Positions 8,291-15,959 of a stretch of DNA of 38,845 nucleotides are shown one piece after another. How positions within the stretch are numbered: the first letter of the stretch is position 1; each line of letters begins with the position of its first letter. The notes below the pieces were generated by a model. The model did not search any database. It was given only the letters and a program-made list of their open reading frames with translations, and was not told where the DNA came from. The DNA comes from Lachnospiraceae bacterium. Its GTDB lineage: Bacteria > Bacillota > Clostridia > Lachnospirales > Lachnospiraceae. Location of the stretch: the NCBI GenBank assembly GCA_022510565.1, contig JAFLTE010000022.1, positions 1-38,845 of the forward strand. Reading direction: 5' to 3'. Made by a program: the position numbers and the translations under genes.

Positions 8291-9238
8291 ATGTTAAAGG
8301 AAAAAGGATTTTACAGAGGTATCAATTTGGGAGGTTGGCTTTCACAGTGTGATTACAGTGAGGAACGTTTGAATCATTTTATCACTGAGCCGGATTTTGA
8401 GAAAATAGCTTCCTGGGGACTGGACCATGTGAGGATTCCGATTGATTACAACGTTCTTGAGAATGAGGACGGAAGCTTTGATGAGAGCGGTTTTGCACGT
8501 GTTGAAAAAGCGCTGGAATTTGCTAAGAAGTATGGTCTGAAGGCGATTATCGATTTGCACAAGACGGCGGGATTTTCTTTTGACGAAGGTGAACAGGAAA
8601 CAGGATTCTTCGACAATGATAAGTATCAGGAGCGTTTCTACAGACTTTGGGAAGAATTGGCAAAGCATTTTGGCAAAGATACGGAAAATGTAGCCTTCGA
8701 GCTGTTGAACGAAGTGACGGAGCAGCGGTTTAGTGATACGTGGAATAGAATTTCTCGCGAATGTATTAAGAGAATTCGTGCATATGCGCCCGACACACTG
8801 ATTCTGTTGGGCAGCTACTGGAATAACAGTCCGGAAGCGGTGAAGGATTTGGAGAAACCTTACGATGATAAGGTGATTTACAATTTCCACTGCTATTCGC
8901 CGATGGAATTCACACATCAGGGAGCACCGTGGGTGAAAAATTTAACGGATACGAAAACTAATTTTGAAGACATGGATATCACACCGGAATTTTTTGAGAA
9001 ACTTTTTGCCGAAGCGATGGAAACGGCTAGGAACAACGGCACCTCTCTTTACTGCGGAGAGTACGGAGTCATTGACAGAGCTACACCTGAGGATGCGTTA
9101 AAATGGTTTAAAGTAATCAACAGCGTATTTGAAAAGTACAAGATTGCCAGGGCGGCATGGAGCTACAAGGAAATGGACTTCGGTTTGTCCGACAGTCGTA
9201 TGGATGGTGTCCGGGAAGAATTGATAAAGTATCTTTAA
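8291..9238 (+). CDS. Glycoside hydrolase family 5-type (cellulase-like) protein, cytoplasmic
   Basis: This 315-residue TIM-barrel enzyme is of GH5 type, probably acting on beta-glucosides or beta-mannosides taken up by the cell. GINLGGWL opens the barrel. DHVRIPID gives the second strand and IIDLHKTAG the third. The acid/base lies in FELLNEVTE (Glu about 141), NFHCYSP carries the usual strand-6 histidine, and the nucleophile lies in YCGEYGV (Glu about 257). There is no signal peptide, so it should be intracellular, unlike most secreted GH5 endoglucanases. The exact subfamily and substrate cannot be read from sequence. AGAAAGGCGG lies 6-7 bp upstream. It follows prfB by 33 bp and ends at a strong terminator. 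Confidence 0.88.
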   Translation: MLKEKGFYRGINLGGWLSQCDYSEERLNHFITEPDFEKIASWGLDHVRIPIDYNVLENEDGSFDESGFARVEKALEFAKKYGLKAIIDLHKTAGFSFDEGEQETGFFDNDKYQERFYRLWEELAKHFGKDTENVAFELLNEVTEQRFSDTWNRISRECIKRIRAYAPDTLILLGSYWNNSPEAVKDLEKPYDDKVIYNFHCYSPMEFTHQGAPWVKNLTDTKTNFEDMDITPEFFEKLFAEAMETARNNGTSLYCGEYGVIDRATPEDALKWFKVINSVFEKYKIARAAWSYKEMDFGLSDSRMDGVREELIKYL

Positions 9239-9245
9239 GATGATA

Positions 9246-9273
9246 AAAAGTCAGGCTGTATGGCCTGACTTTT
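9246..9273 (+). terminator. Rho-independent terminator after the GH5 gene
   Basis: AAAAGTCAGGC (9246-9256) pairs with GCCTGACTTTT (9263-9273) over an 11-bp stem and 6-nt loop. It is A-rich on the left and T-rich on the right, so it can work in both directions and also serve the facing minus-strand gene. Confidence 0.85.
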
Positions 9274-9325
9274 CTTTGGTATAAATATAGTGGTTAAAAT
9301 CCTGAATTGTTAACCGAATATCCTT

Positions 9326-9883
9326 CTAACATGCGATATCTACATTCATTCCGCGGTATTTATTAGCCGCATCCGAAGATTTCATGTTTTTCTGATAAGG
9401 ATTTTCTTCATTAAAATATCTAATTTGTGTGGACGTTGTACCGCCGGATACATAGGTGCGTCCGCATTCCGGACATACTGCCGTGTGTATTGCTACATTG
9501 CAGGAGACAACCTTACCGTTATTCTGTGCTGCTTTTTTATAAGCGTTGCTTACGTGCTCCTGCTCGTGACTTCTCACGCGGGATGCCGCTGCATTGGGAT
9601 CTATGTGGGCAGCTGACTTGAAGGACACGTCCTCGTCGGAGCCGTCCTGATATTTACGGTTTTTACAAGTCTCGCACTCGGCGGGAGAAGATTTTCTGCC
9701 TGCCTGTTTCTCCGTAGACTCACCCGGATTACGGATGATCACGCGCTCCTCAGGCTGCTCAGCACCTATAGCCGCGCTGCCGGCTGCATTGTAAGCAGAC
9801 CCATAAGAGTTCGCATTTGCGTAGGAACCTGTATTGAAATTGGTTGCGTAATTGTTGTATGAATTATCAATTCCACCAATCAT
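9326..9883 (-). CDS. SprA-related putative metalloprotease
   Basis: This 185-residue protein matches the SprA-related putative metalloprotease family (widespread, catalytically uncharacterised). An Asn/Tyr/Ala-rich, low-complexity N-terminus (about 1-40) precedes a conserved core. CETC (70-73) is followed by RKYQDGSDEDVSFKSA, then the metal-site motif HEQEH (106-110), then CPECGRTYVSGGTT (137-150). The two Cys pairs could bind zinc and HEQEH is an HExxH motif. No signal peptide is present. An AGAAAGG-like ribosome binding site lies upstream. It converges with the GH5 gene and is divergent from tex. The family assignment is good; protease activity is only predicted. Confidence 0.8.
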   Translation of the reverse strand: MIGGIDNSYNNYATNFNTGSYANANSYGSAYNAAGSAAIGAEQPEERVIIRNPGESTEKQAGRKSSPAECETCKNRKYQDGSDEDVSFKSAAHIDPNAAASRVRSHEQEHVSNAYKKAAQNNGKVVSCNVAIHTAVCPECGRTYVSGGTTSTQIRYFNEENPYQKNMKSSDAANKYRGMNVDIAC

Positions 9884-9910
9884 ATTACATCAGCCTTTCT
9901 GGTAGTTTTC

Positions 9911-9935
9911 GACTCGCAGGCACGCGCCTGCAGCG
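9911..9935. repeat. Hairpin repeat, copy 1 (9.9 kb)
   Basis: A 25-bp unit beginning GACTCGCAGGCACGCGCC contains GCAGGC and GCCTGC as a perfect 6-bp stem with a 4-nt loop. A second copy lies 47 bp downstream. It sits in the leader of the minus-strand SprA-like gene. Confidence 0.6.
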
Positions 9936-9957
9936 TTGTTACTGATTTTACTATTTA

Positions 9958-9982
9958 GACTCGCAAGCACGCGCTTTCAGCG
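9958..9982. repeat. Hairpin repeat, copy 2 (9.96 kb)
   Basis: GACTCGCAAGCACGCGCTTT matches copy 1 with a few changes; the stem GCAAGC/GCTTTC keeps five of six pairs. CGCAAG (9962-9967) can also pair with CTTGCG (9995-10000), so an alternative longer fold exists. Confidence 0.55.
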
Positions 9983-10040
9983 CTTATTTGCCTACTTGCG
10001 CATAGTATATCACACTTTTTCCTGAAAAGCCACATAAATC

Positions 10041-10070
10041 TTGAACGAAATCGGTAAAATCTGGTATACT
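10041..10070 (+). promoter_or_regulatory. Promoter of tex
   Basis: TTGAAC (10041-10046) and TATACT (10065-10070) are 18 bp apart, about 90 bp before the tex start. On the other strand an AGTATA (10004-10009) could be the -10 of the SprA-like gene, but no clear -35 accompanies it. Confidence 0.65.
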
Positions 10071-10160
10071 TAATGTTGTGTAAAATATGATATACACCGG
10101 ACAGCAACGTGGAAACAAGGAGTTAAGGTTAGCGAATCACTTCTTGCTATGGAGGAAATT

Positions 10161-12536
10161 ATGGATATTATTTTAAAGTTATCACAGGAATTAAAAGTAG
10201 ACAAATGGCAGGTAGAGGCTGCCGTCAATCTGATAGATGAGGGAAATACCATCCCTTTTATCTCACGATACAGAAAAGAGGCGACAGGTTCTCTCAATGA
10301 CGAGGTGCTGCGTAATTTGGACGAGCGGCTGACCTACTTACGCAATCTGGAAGAAAAGAAAGACCAGGTCTTAAAGAGCATTGAGGAGCAGGGCCAGCTG
10401 ACCGATGAATTGAAGGCGCGCATTATCGCGGCGGAGACCATGGTGGTGGTAGAGGACTTATATCGTCCTTATCGTCCTAAGAGAAAGACGAGAGCGAGCG
10501 TGGCGAAGGAGAAGGGGCTGGACGGGCTGGCGCAGTTTATTTTGGCACAGGAGAGCACCGAGCCGATTGAGAATGAGGCGGCGAAGTATATCCATGAGGA
10601 CGAGGATGAGGCGAAAGCCGTTAAGACGGTTGAGGATGCGCTGCAGGGCGCGAAGGATATTATTGCTGAAATGATTTCCGATGAGGCGGATTACCGTATC
10701 TATATCAGAAATATTACGACGGAAGAGGGCAAGCTGGTGAGTGCTGCCAAGGACGAGAAGGCGGAGAGCGTCTACGAGATGTACTATCAATACGAGGAGC
10801 CTATTAAAAAGGTTGCCGGGCATAGGACGCTTGCAATCAACCGCGGTGAAAATGAGAAATTCTTAGTCGTCAAGGTGGAAGCACCTACAGAGCGTATTTT
10901 GCAATATCTGCGCACCAAGGTAATTAAAAATGACAACCATGTCACATCTCCGATTCTTGAGGAAGTCATTTCCGACAGCTATGACAGGTTAATTGCGCCT
11001 GCCATCGAGAGAGAAATTCGAAACGATCTGACGGAGCAGGCGGAAGACGGCGCAATATCGGTATTCGGTAAAAATCTGGAGCAGCTTCTCTTACAGCCGC
11101 CCATCGCGGGTAAGGTGGTCTTGGGCTGGGATCCGGCTTTTCGAACAGGTTGTAAACTGGCTGTCGTAGATGAGACCGGCAAAGTGCTTGACACGAAGGT
11201 GATTTATCCTACCGCACCTCAGAATAAAGTTGCGGAAGCGAGAGCAGAGTTGAAAAAGCTGATTAAGAAATATAATGTGTCCCTTATCTCCGTGGGCAAC
11301 GGAACGGCATCCAGAGAGTCCGAGCAGGTGATTGTGGAACTTTTAAAGGAACTGGATACGCCGGTGCAGTATGTTATCGTCAACGAGGCGGGTGCATCCG
11401 TGTACTCTGCAAGCAAGCTTGCCACGGAGGAATTCCCGAATTTTGATGTGGGACAAAGGAGTGCGGCATCCATCGCCCGAAGATTGCAGGATCCTCTGGC
11501 GGAGCTTGTGAAGATTGATCCGAAATCCATCGGCGTGGGTCAGTATCAGCACGATATGAACCAGAAGAAGTTAAGTGAGGCGTTAAACGGCGTGGTGGAA
11601 GACAGCGTGAATAAAGTGGGCGTGGATTTGAATACCGCATCTGCTTCGCTTCTGGAGTATGTTTCCGGCGTTACCAAAGTGATTGCCAGAAATATTGTGG
11701 ACTACCGCGAGAAGAACGGTAGGTTTACCAATAGGGCACAGCTTCTGAAGGTGGCCAAATTAGGTCCCAAAGCCTACGAGCAATGTGCCGGATTTATGCG
11801 CATCACCGACGGCGATAATCCGCTTGATGCTACCAGTGTGCATCCGGAGTCCTACGAGGCAGCTGAGAAGCTGCTTGACAAGATGGGACTGACTATGGAG
11901 GATGTAAAGGAAGCCCAGAAGAAAGCCGCGGCACAGAAAGCGGCCGGTAAAAAGGACAAACCCGCCAAAGAGAAGAAGAAGCCGCAGCAGAAAATCGTCA
12001 TCCGCAACACCAATACTGCTATGGGTAAGGCATTGGCGGCAGCCATGGGTGGCATGACACTGGAAAATAATGACACAACTGTCACTTCTGGAAAAGGTAC
12101 AGCAGAGAATGCCGATAAACCGGAGATGACAGTAAGCAGTCTGGAGAAGAAAATTAAAGATAAGAAAAAACTTGCCGAGGAACTAGGTATCGGTGAGATT
12201 ACTTTGACGGATATATTAAAGGAGCTTGAAAAGCCGGCGAGAGATCCGCGTGACGATATGCCCGCACCGATTCTTAGGAGCGATGTGCTTGATATGAAGG
12301 ACTTAAAACCGGGAATGGTCTTAAAAGGCACGGTGCGTAACGTCATAGATTTCGGCGTGTTTGTGGATATTGGTGTACATCAGGACGGATTGGTACATAT
12401 TTCGCAGATTACCAATAAGTTTATTAAGCATCCGCTGGAAGCGGTCAGTGTGGGCGATGTAGTGGATGTACAGGTGCTCACCGTGGATGTGGCGAAGAAG
12501 CGGATTGGACTTACTATGAAAATCAATCAGGAATAA
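10161..12536 (+). CDS. tex: Tex family RNA-binding transcription/accessory protein
   Basis: Tex is a cytoplasmic nucleic-acid-binding protein linked to transcription and RNA handling. The 791 residues show the N-terminal Tex helical domain (AAVNLIDEGNTIPFISRYRK), the YqgF-like nuclease fold (VVLGWDPAFRTGCKLAVVD), helix-hairpin-helix motifs (EYVSGVTKVIARNIVDYR), and a C-terminal S1 domain (about 714-790, GTVRNVIDFGVFVDIG). Between HhH and S1 is an unusual Lys/Ala-rich and then acidic, low-complexity stretch (about 580-670), making the protein about 70 residues longer than typical Tex. GGAGG (10151-10155) with 5-nt spacing fixes ATG 10161; an upstream ATG at 10149 overlaps that site and is rejected. 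It is followed by a Cys-rich gene after 4 bp. Confidence 0.95.
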   Translation: MDIILKLSQELKVDKWQVEAAVNLIDEGNTIPFISRYRKEATGSLNDEVLRNLDERLTYLRNLEEKKDQVLKSIEEQGQLTDELKARIIAAETMVVVEDLYRPYRPKRKTRASVAKEKGLDGLAQFILAQESTEPIENEAAKYIHEDEDEAKAVKTVEDALQGAKDIIAEMISDEADYRIYIRNITTEEGKLVSAAKDEKAESVYEMYYQYEEPIKKVAGHRTLAINRGENEKFLVVKVEAPTERILQYLRTKVIKNDNHVTSPILEEVISDSYDRLIAPAIEREIRNDLTEQAEDGAISVFGKNLEQLLLQPPIAGKVVLGWDPAFRTGCKLAVVDETGKVLDTKVIYPTAPQNKVAEARAELKKLIKKYNVSLISVGNGTASRESEQVIVELLKELDTPVQYVIVNEAGASVYSASKLATEEFPNFDVGQRSAASIARRLQDPLAELVKIDPKSIGVGQYQHDMNQKKLSEALNGVVEDSVNKVGVDLNTASASLLEYVSGVTKVIARNIVDYREKNGRFTNRAQLLKVAKLGPKAYEQCAGFMRITDGDNPLDATSVHPESYEAAEKLLDKMGLTMEDVKEAQKKAAAQKAAGKKDKPAKEKKKPQQKIVIRNTNTAMGKALAAAMGGMTLENNDTTVTSGKGTAENADKPEMTVSSLEKKIKDKKKLAEELGIGEITLTDILKELEKPARDPRDDMPAPILRSDVLDMKDLKPGMVLKGTVRNVIDFGVFVDIGVHQDGLVHISQITNKFIKHPLEAVSVGDVVDVQVLTVDVAKKRIGLTMKINQE

Positions 12537-12540
12537 CGCT

Positions 12541-12807
12541 ATGAAAGAAAACAGTGCGAAGTATTTCAGCAATCAGGCATGTCAGTACTATCCTTGTCAC
12601 AAGGTAGAGGATGCAGAGGAATTTAACTGCCTGTTCTGCTATTGTCCGCTCTACGTGTTAGGTGAGAGATGCGGCGGGAATTTCCGCTATACCGATCAAG
12701 GAATTAAAGATTGTACGAACTGCAGTATTCCTCATCATGAGGGCGGATATGAGTATGTGATGGAGCACATTAGCAAGATTTCCGACTTGGTGCGCAAAGT
12801 CAATTGA
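12541..12807 (+). CDS. Cysteine-rich small domain protein
   Basis: This 88-residue protein holds nine cysteines arranged as CQYYPCHK, then FNCLFCYCPLY, then GERCGGNF, then KDCTNCSIPHH. It matches the cysteine-rich small domain family, probably metal-binding. Function is unknown; homologues sometimes sit by cobalamin genes. It starts 4 bp after the tex stop, so it is translationally coupled to tex and depends on its promoter. It is soluble and has no signal peptide. Confidence 0.8.
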   Translation: MKENSAKYFSNQACQYYPCHKVEDAEEFNCLFCYCPLYVLGERCGGNFRYTDQGIKDCTNCSIPHHEGGYEYVMEHISKISDLVRKVN

Positions 12808-12844
12808 AACAATTTTAAACGTAAACAGATATATAGAAATTAAG

Positions 12845-12874
12845 TTGCAAAATGCAGATAAACCATAGTATAAT
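12845..12874 (+). promoter_or_regulatory. Promoter of the PocR-sensor gene
   Basis: TTGCAA (12845-12850) and TATAAT (12869-12874), spacing 18 bp, lie about 45 bp upstream of the start. AAAGGAGACG before ATG 12921 is the ribosome binding site. Confidence 0.65.
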
Positions 12875-12920
12875 AAAATAGTCGAATAATGAAGTAAGAG
12901 ACCACAAAGGAGACGTACAT

Positions 12921-13691
12921 ATGGAAATAAAAGACTTCACTAACATGGAAGAATTCGAGAGACTTATGTCGAACTGGGCTACTGCAACAGGTTTGGCAAC
13001 TGTGGCAGTGGGCAGTGACGGAAAATATATTTCCGAGTGTTACAATTTTACGGATTTCTGCATTAAGCTGACCAGAGGAAGTAAGGAAGGCTGTGCAAGA
13101 TGTGAAAAATGTGACAGAGAAGGACAGGGTGTGTACCATTGTCATGCGGGATTGATTGATTTTGGTATTCCTTTGATAGTGGAGGGTCAGACAGTTGGCT
13201 CCGTTATCGGTGGACAGGTTCTTCCGGAACAGCCGGACGAGGAAAAGTTCCGTCAGGTTGCGAGAGAAATAGGCGTGGATGAAGAGGAGTACATTAAGGC
13301 ACTGCACAAGGTTAATGTTCGTACGGAGGCAGCAATCAATGCATCCGCCTATCTTCTGGGTGAGGTTTTGAATAATTTTATCAATGCTGAGTATGCAAGA
13401 AAGAAGAATGATGTCATCATCAACAAACTTTCATCGGGCGTGTCCACTACCAATGAACTTGTGGCGCAAATCACTATAAAGACCGCAGAGTTGAGAGCGC
13501 TTCAGAACAGGCAGAATATTCTTGCGCTGAACGCGAGTATCGAGGCAGCCAGAGCAGGTGAACGTGGTGCAGGATTTGCCGTGGTTGCGAAGGAGGTAAG
13601 GAATCTCTCTGAGCAGAGTGCACAGGTAAATCTGGCAGTGGAGGAGATTGTCAAGAAGATTTCTGAAGCAGTAGAGTCCATGCAGGACTAA
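12921..13691 (+). CDS. Soluble PocR-ligand-sensor / chemotaxis-signalling protein
   Basis: This 256-residue protein has two parts. Residues about 8-155 form a PocR sensory domain, with the Cys-rich stretch [12 protein letters not shown] (57-68) and [14 protein letters not shown] (72-85). PocR-type domains are known to sense small hydrocarbon-like ligands such as 1,2-propanediol. Residues about 165-255 form a short methyl-accepting-chemotaxis signalling hairpin with tip [20 protein letters not shown] (204-223). The signalling hairpin is much shorter than in full receptors and there is no transmembrane segment or HAMP. It could feed a chemotaxis kinase from the cytoplasm, or act as a ligand adaptor. 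It lies 60 bp upstream of an aquaporin-like gene, which matches the pocR/pduF association. Confidence 0.88.
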   Translation: MEIKDFTNMEEFERLMSNWATATGLATVAVGSDGKYISECYNFTDFCIKLTRGSKEGCARCEKCDREGQGVYHCHAGLIDFGIPLIVEGQTVGSVIGGQVLPEQPDEEKFRQVAREIGVDEEEYIKALHKVNVRTEAAINASAYLLGEVLNNFINAEYARKKNDVIINKLSSGVSTTNELVAQITIKTAELRALQNRQNILALNASIEAARAGERGAGFAVVAKEVRNLSEQSAQVNLAVEEIVKKISEAVESMQD

Positions 13692-13751
13692 AGAGACAAT
13701 ACAAAATAACTCAGCTATTATATTAATATACAAAAGAAGGATAGTAGGAAA

Positions 13752-14465
13752 ATGGCATATGTAGCAGAATTTGTGGGGAGTCTTGTGTTTCTTTTAGGCG
13801 GTTATGCCTATATGTGTAATGTAACGCTGAAGAAGACTCTGGTGTCTTCTCTGAATTATGTAGAGCTTGTTATTGCATGGAGTCTTGCGGTCGGTTTAGG
13901 ATTGACTACGGCAGTGATCATGGGTGGTCCCGCTTACCTCAATCCGGGCGTTGTATTTGGCAATATTATTTTTGGTGGGCTGGCTGTTGGGGATGCGCTG
14001 ATTTACCTATTGATGGAGTTTTTGGCGGCGGGCTGTGCCGAGATTATTTGTCTGATTTTCTTCTATGATTCGTTTAAGGCATCCCAGGGTGTACCGAAGA
14101 GAGGTATCTTCTCCGCATATCCGGTCGAGAAGAATGTACCGCTGAATTTTGTACAGGAGGTGTTGGCAACATTCACATTCCTGTTCCTTGTATTCACTTG
14201 CCTGAAGGCTACAAGCGGTGATTCCGCAGCGTTACAGATTGGCGTAGTCGGATTTGCAGTGGTTGCGCTTTTGGCCCTGACATTGAACAGCACCGGTTTC
14301 AGTATGAACGCGATGCGTTCGGTATTCAGCAGTATTTGGTTTGCAATCATTCCTTTCCCCACCAAAGATGGTGAGAAGGTAGATTGGTCCTACCAGCTGA
14401 TTGTCAATTTGGTGGGTTCTTCCATCGGAGGTATTTTGGCTGTGTTTGTTACCGGCCTGTTTTAA
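13752..14465 (+). CDS. Diverged aquaporin/glycerol-facilitator-like (MIP) channel
   Basis: This 237-residue, six-helix protein is of the major intrinsic protein type. The first half-helix motif is LNPG at 63-66 rather than NPA, in GGPAYLNPGVVFG. The second is NAMR at 186-189 rather than NPAR, in STGFSMNAMRSVF. The conserved arginine of the selectivity filter is kept, but both NPA boxes are altered. It should lie in the inner membrane and may pass a small polyol, alcohol or other neutral solute. It follows the PocR sensor by 60 bp, suggesting that the channel's substrate is what the sensor detects. The substrate cannot be read from sequence. Confidence 0.8.
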   Translation: MAYVAEFVGSLVFLLGGYAYMCNVTLKKTLVSSLNYVELVIAWSLAVGLGLTTAVIMGGPAYLNPGVVFGNIIFGGLAVGDALIYLLMEFLAAGCAEIICLIFFYDSFKASQGVPKRGIFSAYPVEKNVPLNFVQEVLATFTFLFLVFTCLKATSGDSAALQIGVVGFAVVALLALTLNSTGFSMNAMRSVFSSIWFAIIPFPTKDGEKVDWSYQLIVNLVGSSIGGILAVFVTGLF

Positions 14466-14495
14466 GGATTGAACAGATTATGCATAAATAAGTAC

Positions 14496-14524
14496 TTGTG
14501 TAGCGGCGTAATCTGTTGTATACT
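14496..14524 (+). promoter_or_regulatory. Promoter of the FMN riboswitch/ribU transcript
   Basis: TTGTGT (14496-14501) and TATACT (14519-14524) are 17 bp apart, placing the start of transcription about 30 bp before the riboswitch. Confidence 0.6.
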
Positions 14525-14568
14525 TCTTCATGTGGAACGCCACATAACAATTAAATGACAGGAAAAGT

Positions 14569-14703
14569 TCTTCGGGGTCGGGTGTAATTCCCTACCGGCG
14601 GTATAGTCCGCGACCCGTTACGGCAGAAGCATTGTTTCACTGTTGTGACGGCTGATTTGGTGAAATTCCAAAACCGACAGTATAGTCTGGATGAGAGAAG
14701 AAA
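14569..14703 (+). promoter_or_regulatory. FMN riboswitch (RFN element)
   Basis: The leader contains the hallmark RFN segments in order: CTTCGGGGTCGGGTGTAATT, CCCTACCGGCGGTA, GTCCGCGACCC, GTGAAATTCC-like GGTGAAATTCCAAAACCGAC, and AGTCTGGATGAGAGAAG. It lies between a promoter and a strong terminator ahead of ribU, so FMN binding should turn transcription off. Ends are approximate to within about 10 nt. Confidence 0.96.
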
Positions 14704-14757
14704 TGGCAGAGATACGTGTGCTTTAGCATACGGAAAACTGTTTGCATGACTTTATTA

Positions 14758-14785
14758 CCCCGAAACTTATGTTTCGGGGTTTTTT
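14758..14785 (+). terminator. Riboswitch expression-platform terminator
   Basis: CCCCGAAAC (14758-14766) pairs with GTTTCGGGG (14771-14779) around a TTAT loop, followed by six T. It sits directly downstream of the FMN riboswitch and ahead of the ribU ribosome binding site, so it is the regulated terminator. A competing antiterminator should use part of 14700-14757. Confidence 0.93.
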
Positions 14786-14816
14786 GTAAGAACTTTTTCC
14801 GGAATGGAGGAAAATT

Positions 14817-15590
14817 ATGAGTAACGGATTATTACAAAGTATTTCAGACAACGTATCGTTTGTGCTTGTCTGTGTGGGTGTGGCAGCGGCATTGTTTGCA
14901 GTTGCCTACGCTGCAGAGAAGTATGTATACAAGCGGGACGGTATTACGGAGCGTATTCTAAGTACGAGGAAAATCACGATGATTGGGCTTTTTTCCGCAA
15001 TAGCGGTGATTCTGTTCTTGTTTGAGTTTCCGATTCCCTTTATTGCGCCCCCTTTCTATGAGCTGGATTTCAGCGAGATTCCCGCATTAGTCGGTGCGTT
15101 CGCATTTGGACCGGTAGCAGGGGTGATGATTGAGTTTTGCAAGGTTTTGTTGAAACTGGTTATTAAGGGTACGAGCACTGCGTTTGTCGGTGATTTGGCG
15201 AATTTCGTGATTGGATGCAGCCTGGTGTTGCCTGCGTCTATCGTCTATATGTTTAGGAAGACAAAGAAGACGGCAGTTTTGTCTTGCATATCGGGCTCTG
15301 TATTTATGACAGTGTTCGGCACGGCATTTAACGGGATATATTTGCTTCCGGCTTTCTCCGCCCTGTTTGGAATGCCTATGGATGTCATTCTGAATATGGG
15401 AACAGAGATTAACGGTCACATAAACAGCATTACAACATTTGTGTGCTTCGCGGTGGCACCTATGAACGTAATCAAGAGCGTGGCGGCATCTGTGGTTACG
15501 CTGCTGATTTATAAGCCGCTTAGTCCGATTCTCAAGAATGCACATATTCCTGCCAGACGGCATGCGACCGACAATACGCATACGACGTAA
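14817..15590 (+). CDS. ribU: Riboflavin ECF transporter S component RibU
   Basis: RibU binds riboflavin in the membrane and pairs with an ECF energy-coupling module (EcfA/A'/T), encoded elsewhere. The 257 residues form about six hydrophobic segments. The start, SNGLLQSISDNVS, is hydrophobic-flanked. A core block includes RKITMIGLFSAIAVILFLFE, then PFYELDFSEIPALVGAFAFG, the hallmark of the RibU/ECF S family. GGAGG at 14806-14810 sets ATG 14817. The gene is the sole one behind the FMN riboswitch and ends at a strong terminator, so uptake is shut off when FMN is high. Confidence 0.95.
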   Translation: MSNGLLQSISDNVSFVLVCVGVAAALFAVAYAAEKYVYKRDGITERILSTRKITMIGLFSAIAVILFLFEFPIPFIAPPFYELDFSEIPALVGAFAFGPVAGVMIEFCKVLLKLVIKGTSTAFVGDLANFVIGCSLVLPASIVYMFRKTKKTAVLSCISGSVFMTVFGTAFNGIYLLPAFSALFGMPMDVILNMGTEINGHINSITTFVCFAVAPMNVIKSVAASVVTLLIYKPLSPILKNAHIPARRHATDNTHTT

Positions 15591-15622
15591 TTCGGTTTCG
15601 GAGGAAATCTGTTTGAATAATG

Positions 15623-15663
15623 AAAACACACTGACGACTTTGACTGCGTCAGTGTGTTTTTTT
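15623..15663 (+). terminator. Rho-independent terminator after ribU
   Basis: AAAACACACTGACG (15623-15636) pairs with CGTCAGTGTGTTTT (15647-15660), a 14-bp stem followed by more T. Confidence 0.93.
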
Positions 15664-15750
15664 GTTTATGTGGAAGAAAATACTCCGTTACAACATGCAA
15701 AATACTCCCTCAAACCGCAAAAGTAGTATGGAATATGACAGACAAATCGA

Positions 15751-15794
15751 ATTAAGATAAAGTTAAGGTTCGTTCAATATGATTTTAAGAATGA
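15751..15794 (+). promoter_or_regulatory. Phased TTAAG repeats upstream of the MacAB-like operon (putative response-regulator site)
   Basis: Three TTAAG copies start at 15752, 15763 and 15785, spaced 11 and 22 bp, with a degenerate TTCAA at 15773 filling the gap. Four 11-bp units are thus on one helical face, ending 9 bp before the -35. OmpR/PhoB-type regulators bind such direct repeats. GTTCGTTC (about 15769) and GAATGAAC (about 15789) also form an inverted pair (with one G-U pair as RNA). Confidence 0.5.
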
Positions 15795-15803
15795 ACTGCT
15801 AAT

Positions 15804-15833
15804 TTAACAGAGGATGCTGATGGATTGTATAAA
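15804..15833 (+). promoter_or_regulatory. Probable promoter of the MacAB-like ABC operon
   Basis: TTAACA (15804-15809) and TATAAA (15828-15833) with 18-bp spacing lie just downstream of the phased repeats, about 125 bp before the ATPase start. The remainder of this roughly 370-bp gap (15591-15959) is the ribU terminator and an untranslated leader. Confidence 0.5.
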
Positions 15834-15959
15834 TGATTGGAATAATTCAGAACGTTATCTTTTATACGAGTCTGAAGACAAATGTATCGATTATCCGTTT
15901 TATATTATGTGAGTGCAATTTTACGGACTATAGAAAGTGTGTGGGAAAGGCGGAGAGAT

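Noticed and set aside
9911..9982. A CRISPR array
   Set aside because: Only two imperfect units, 22 bp apart, without further repeats or cas genes.
12802..12816. Weak terminator after the Cys-rich gene
   Set aside because: Stem of only 5 bp (AATTG/CAATT) with a short T-run; too weak to call.
15882..15959. N-terminal extension of the ABC ATPase
   Set aside because: Non-conserved residues and no ribosome binding site; the GGCGGAGAG before 15960 sets the start.
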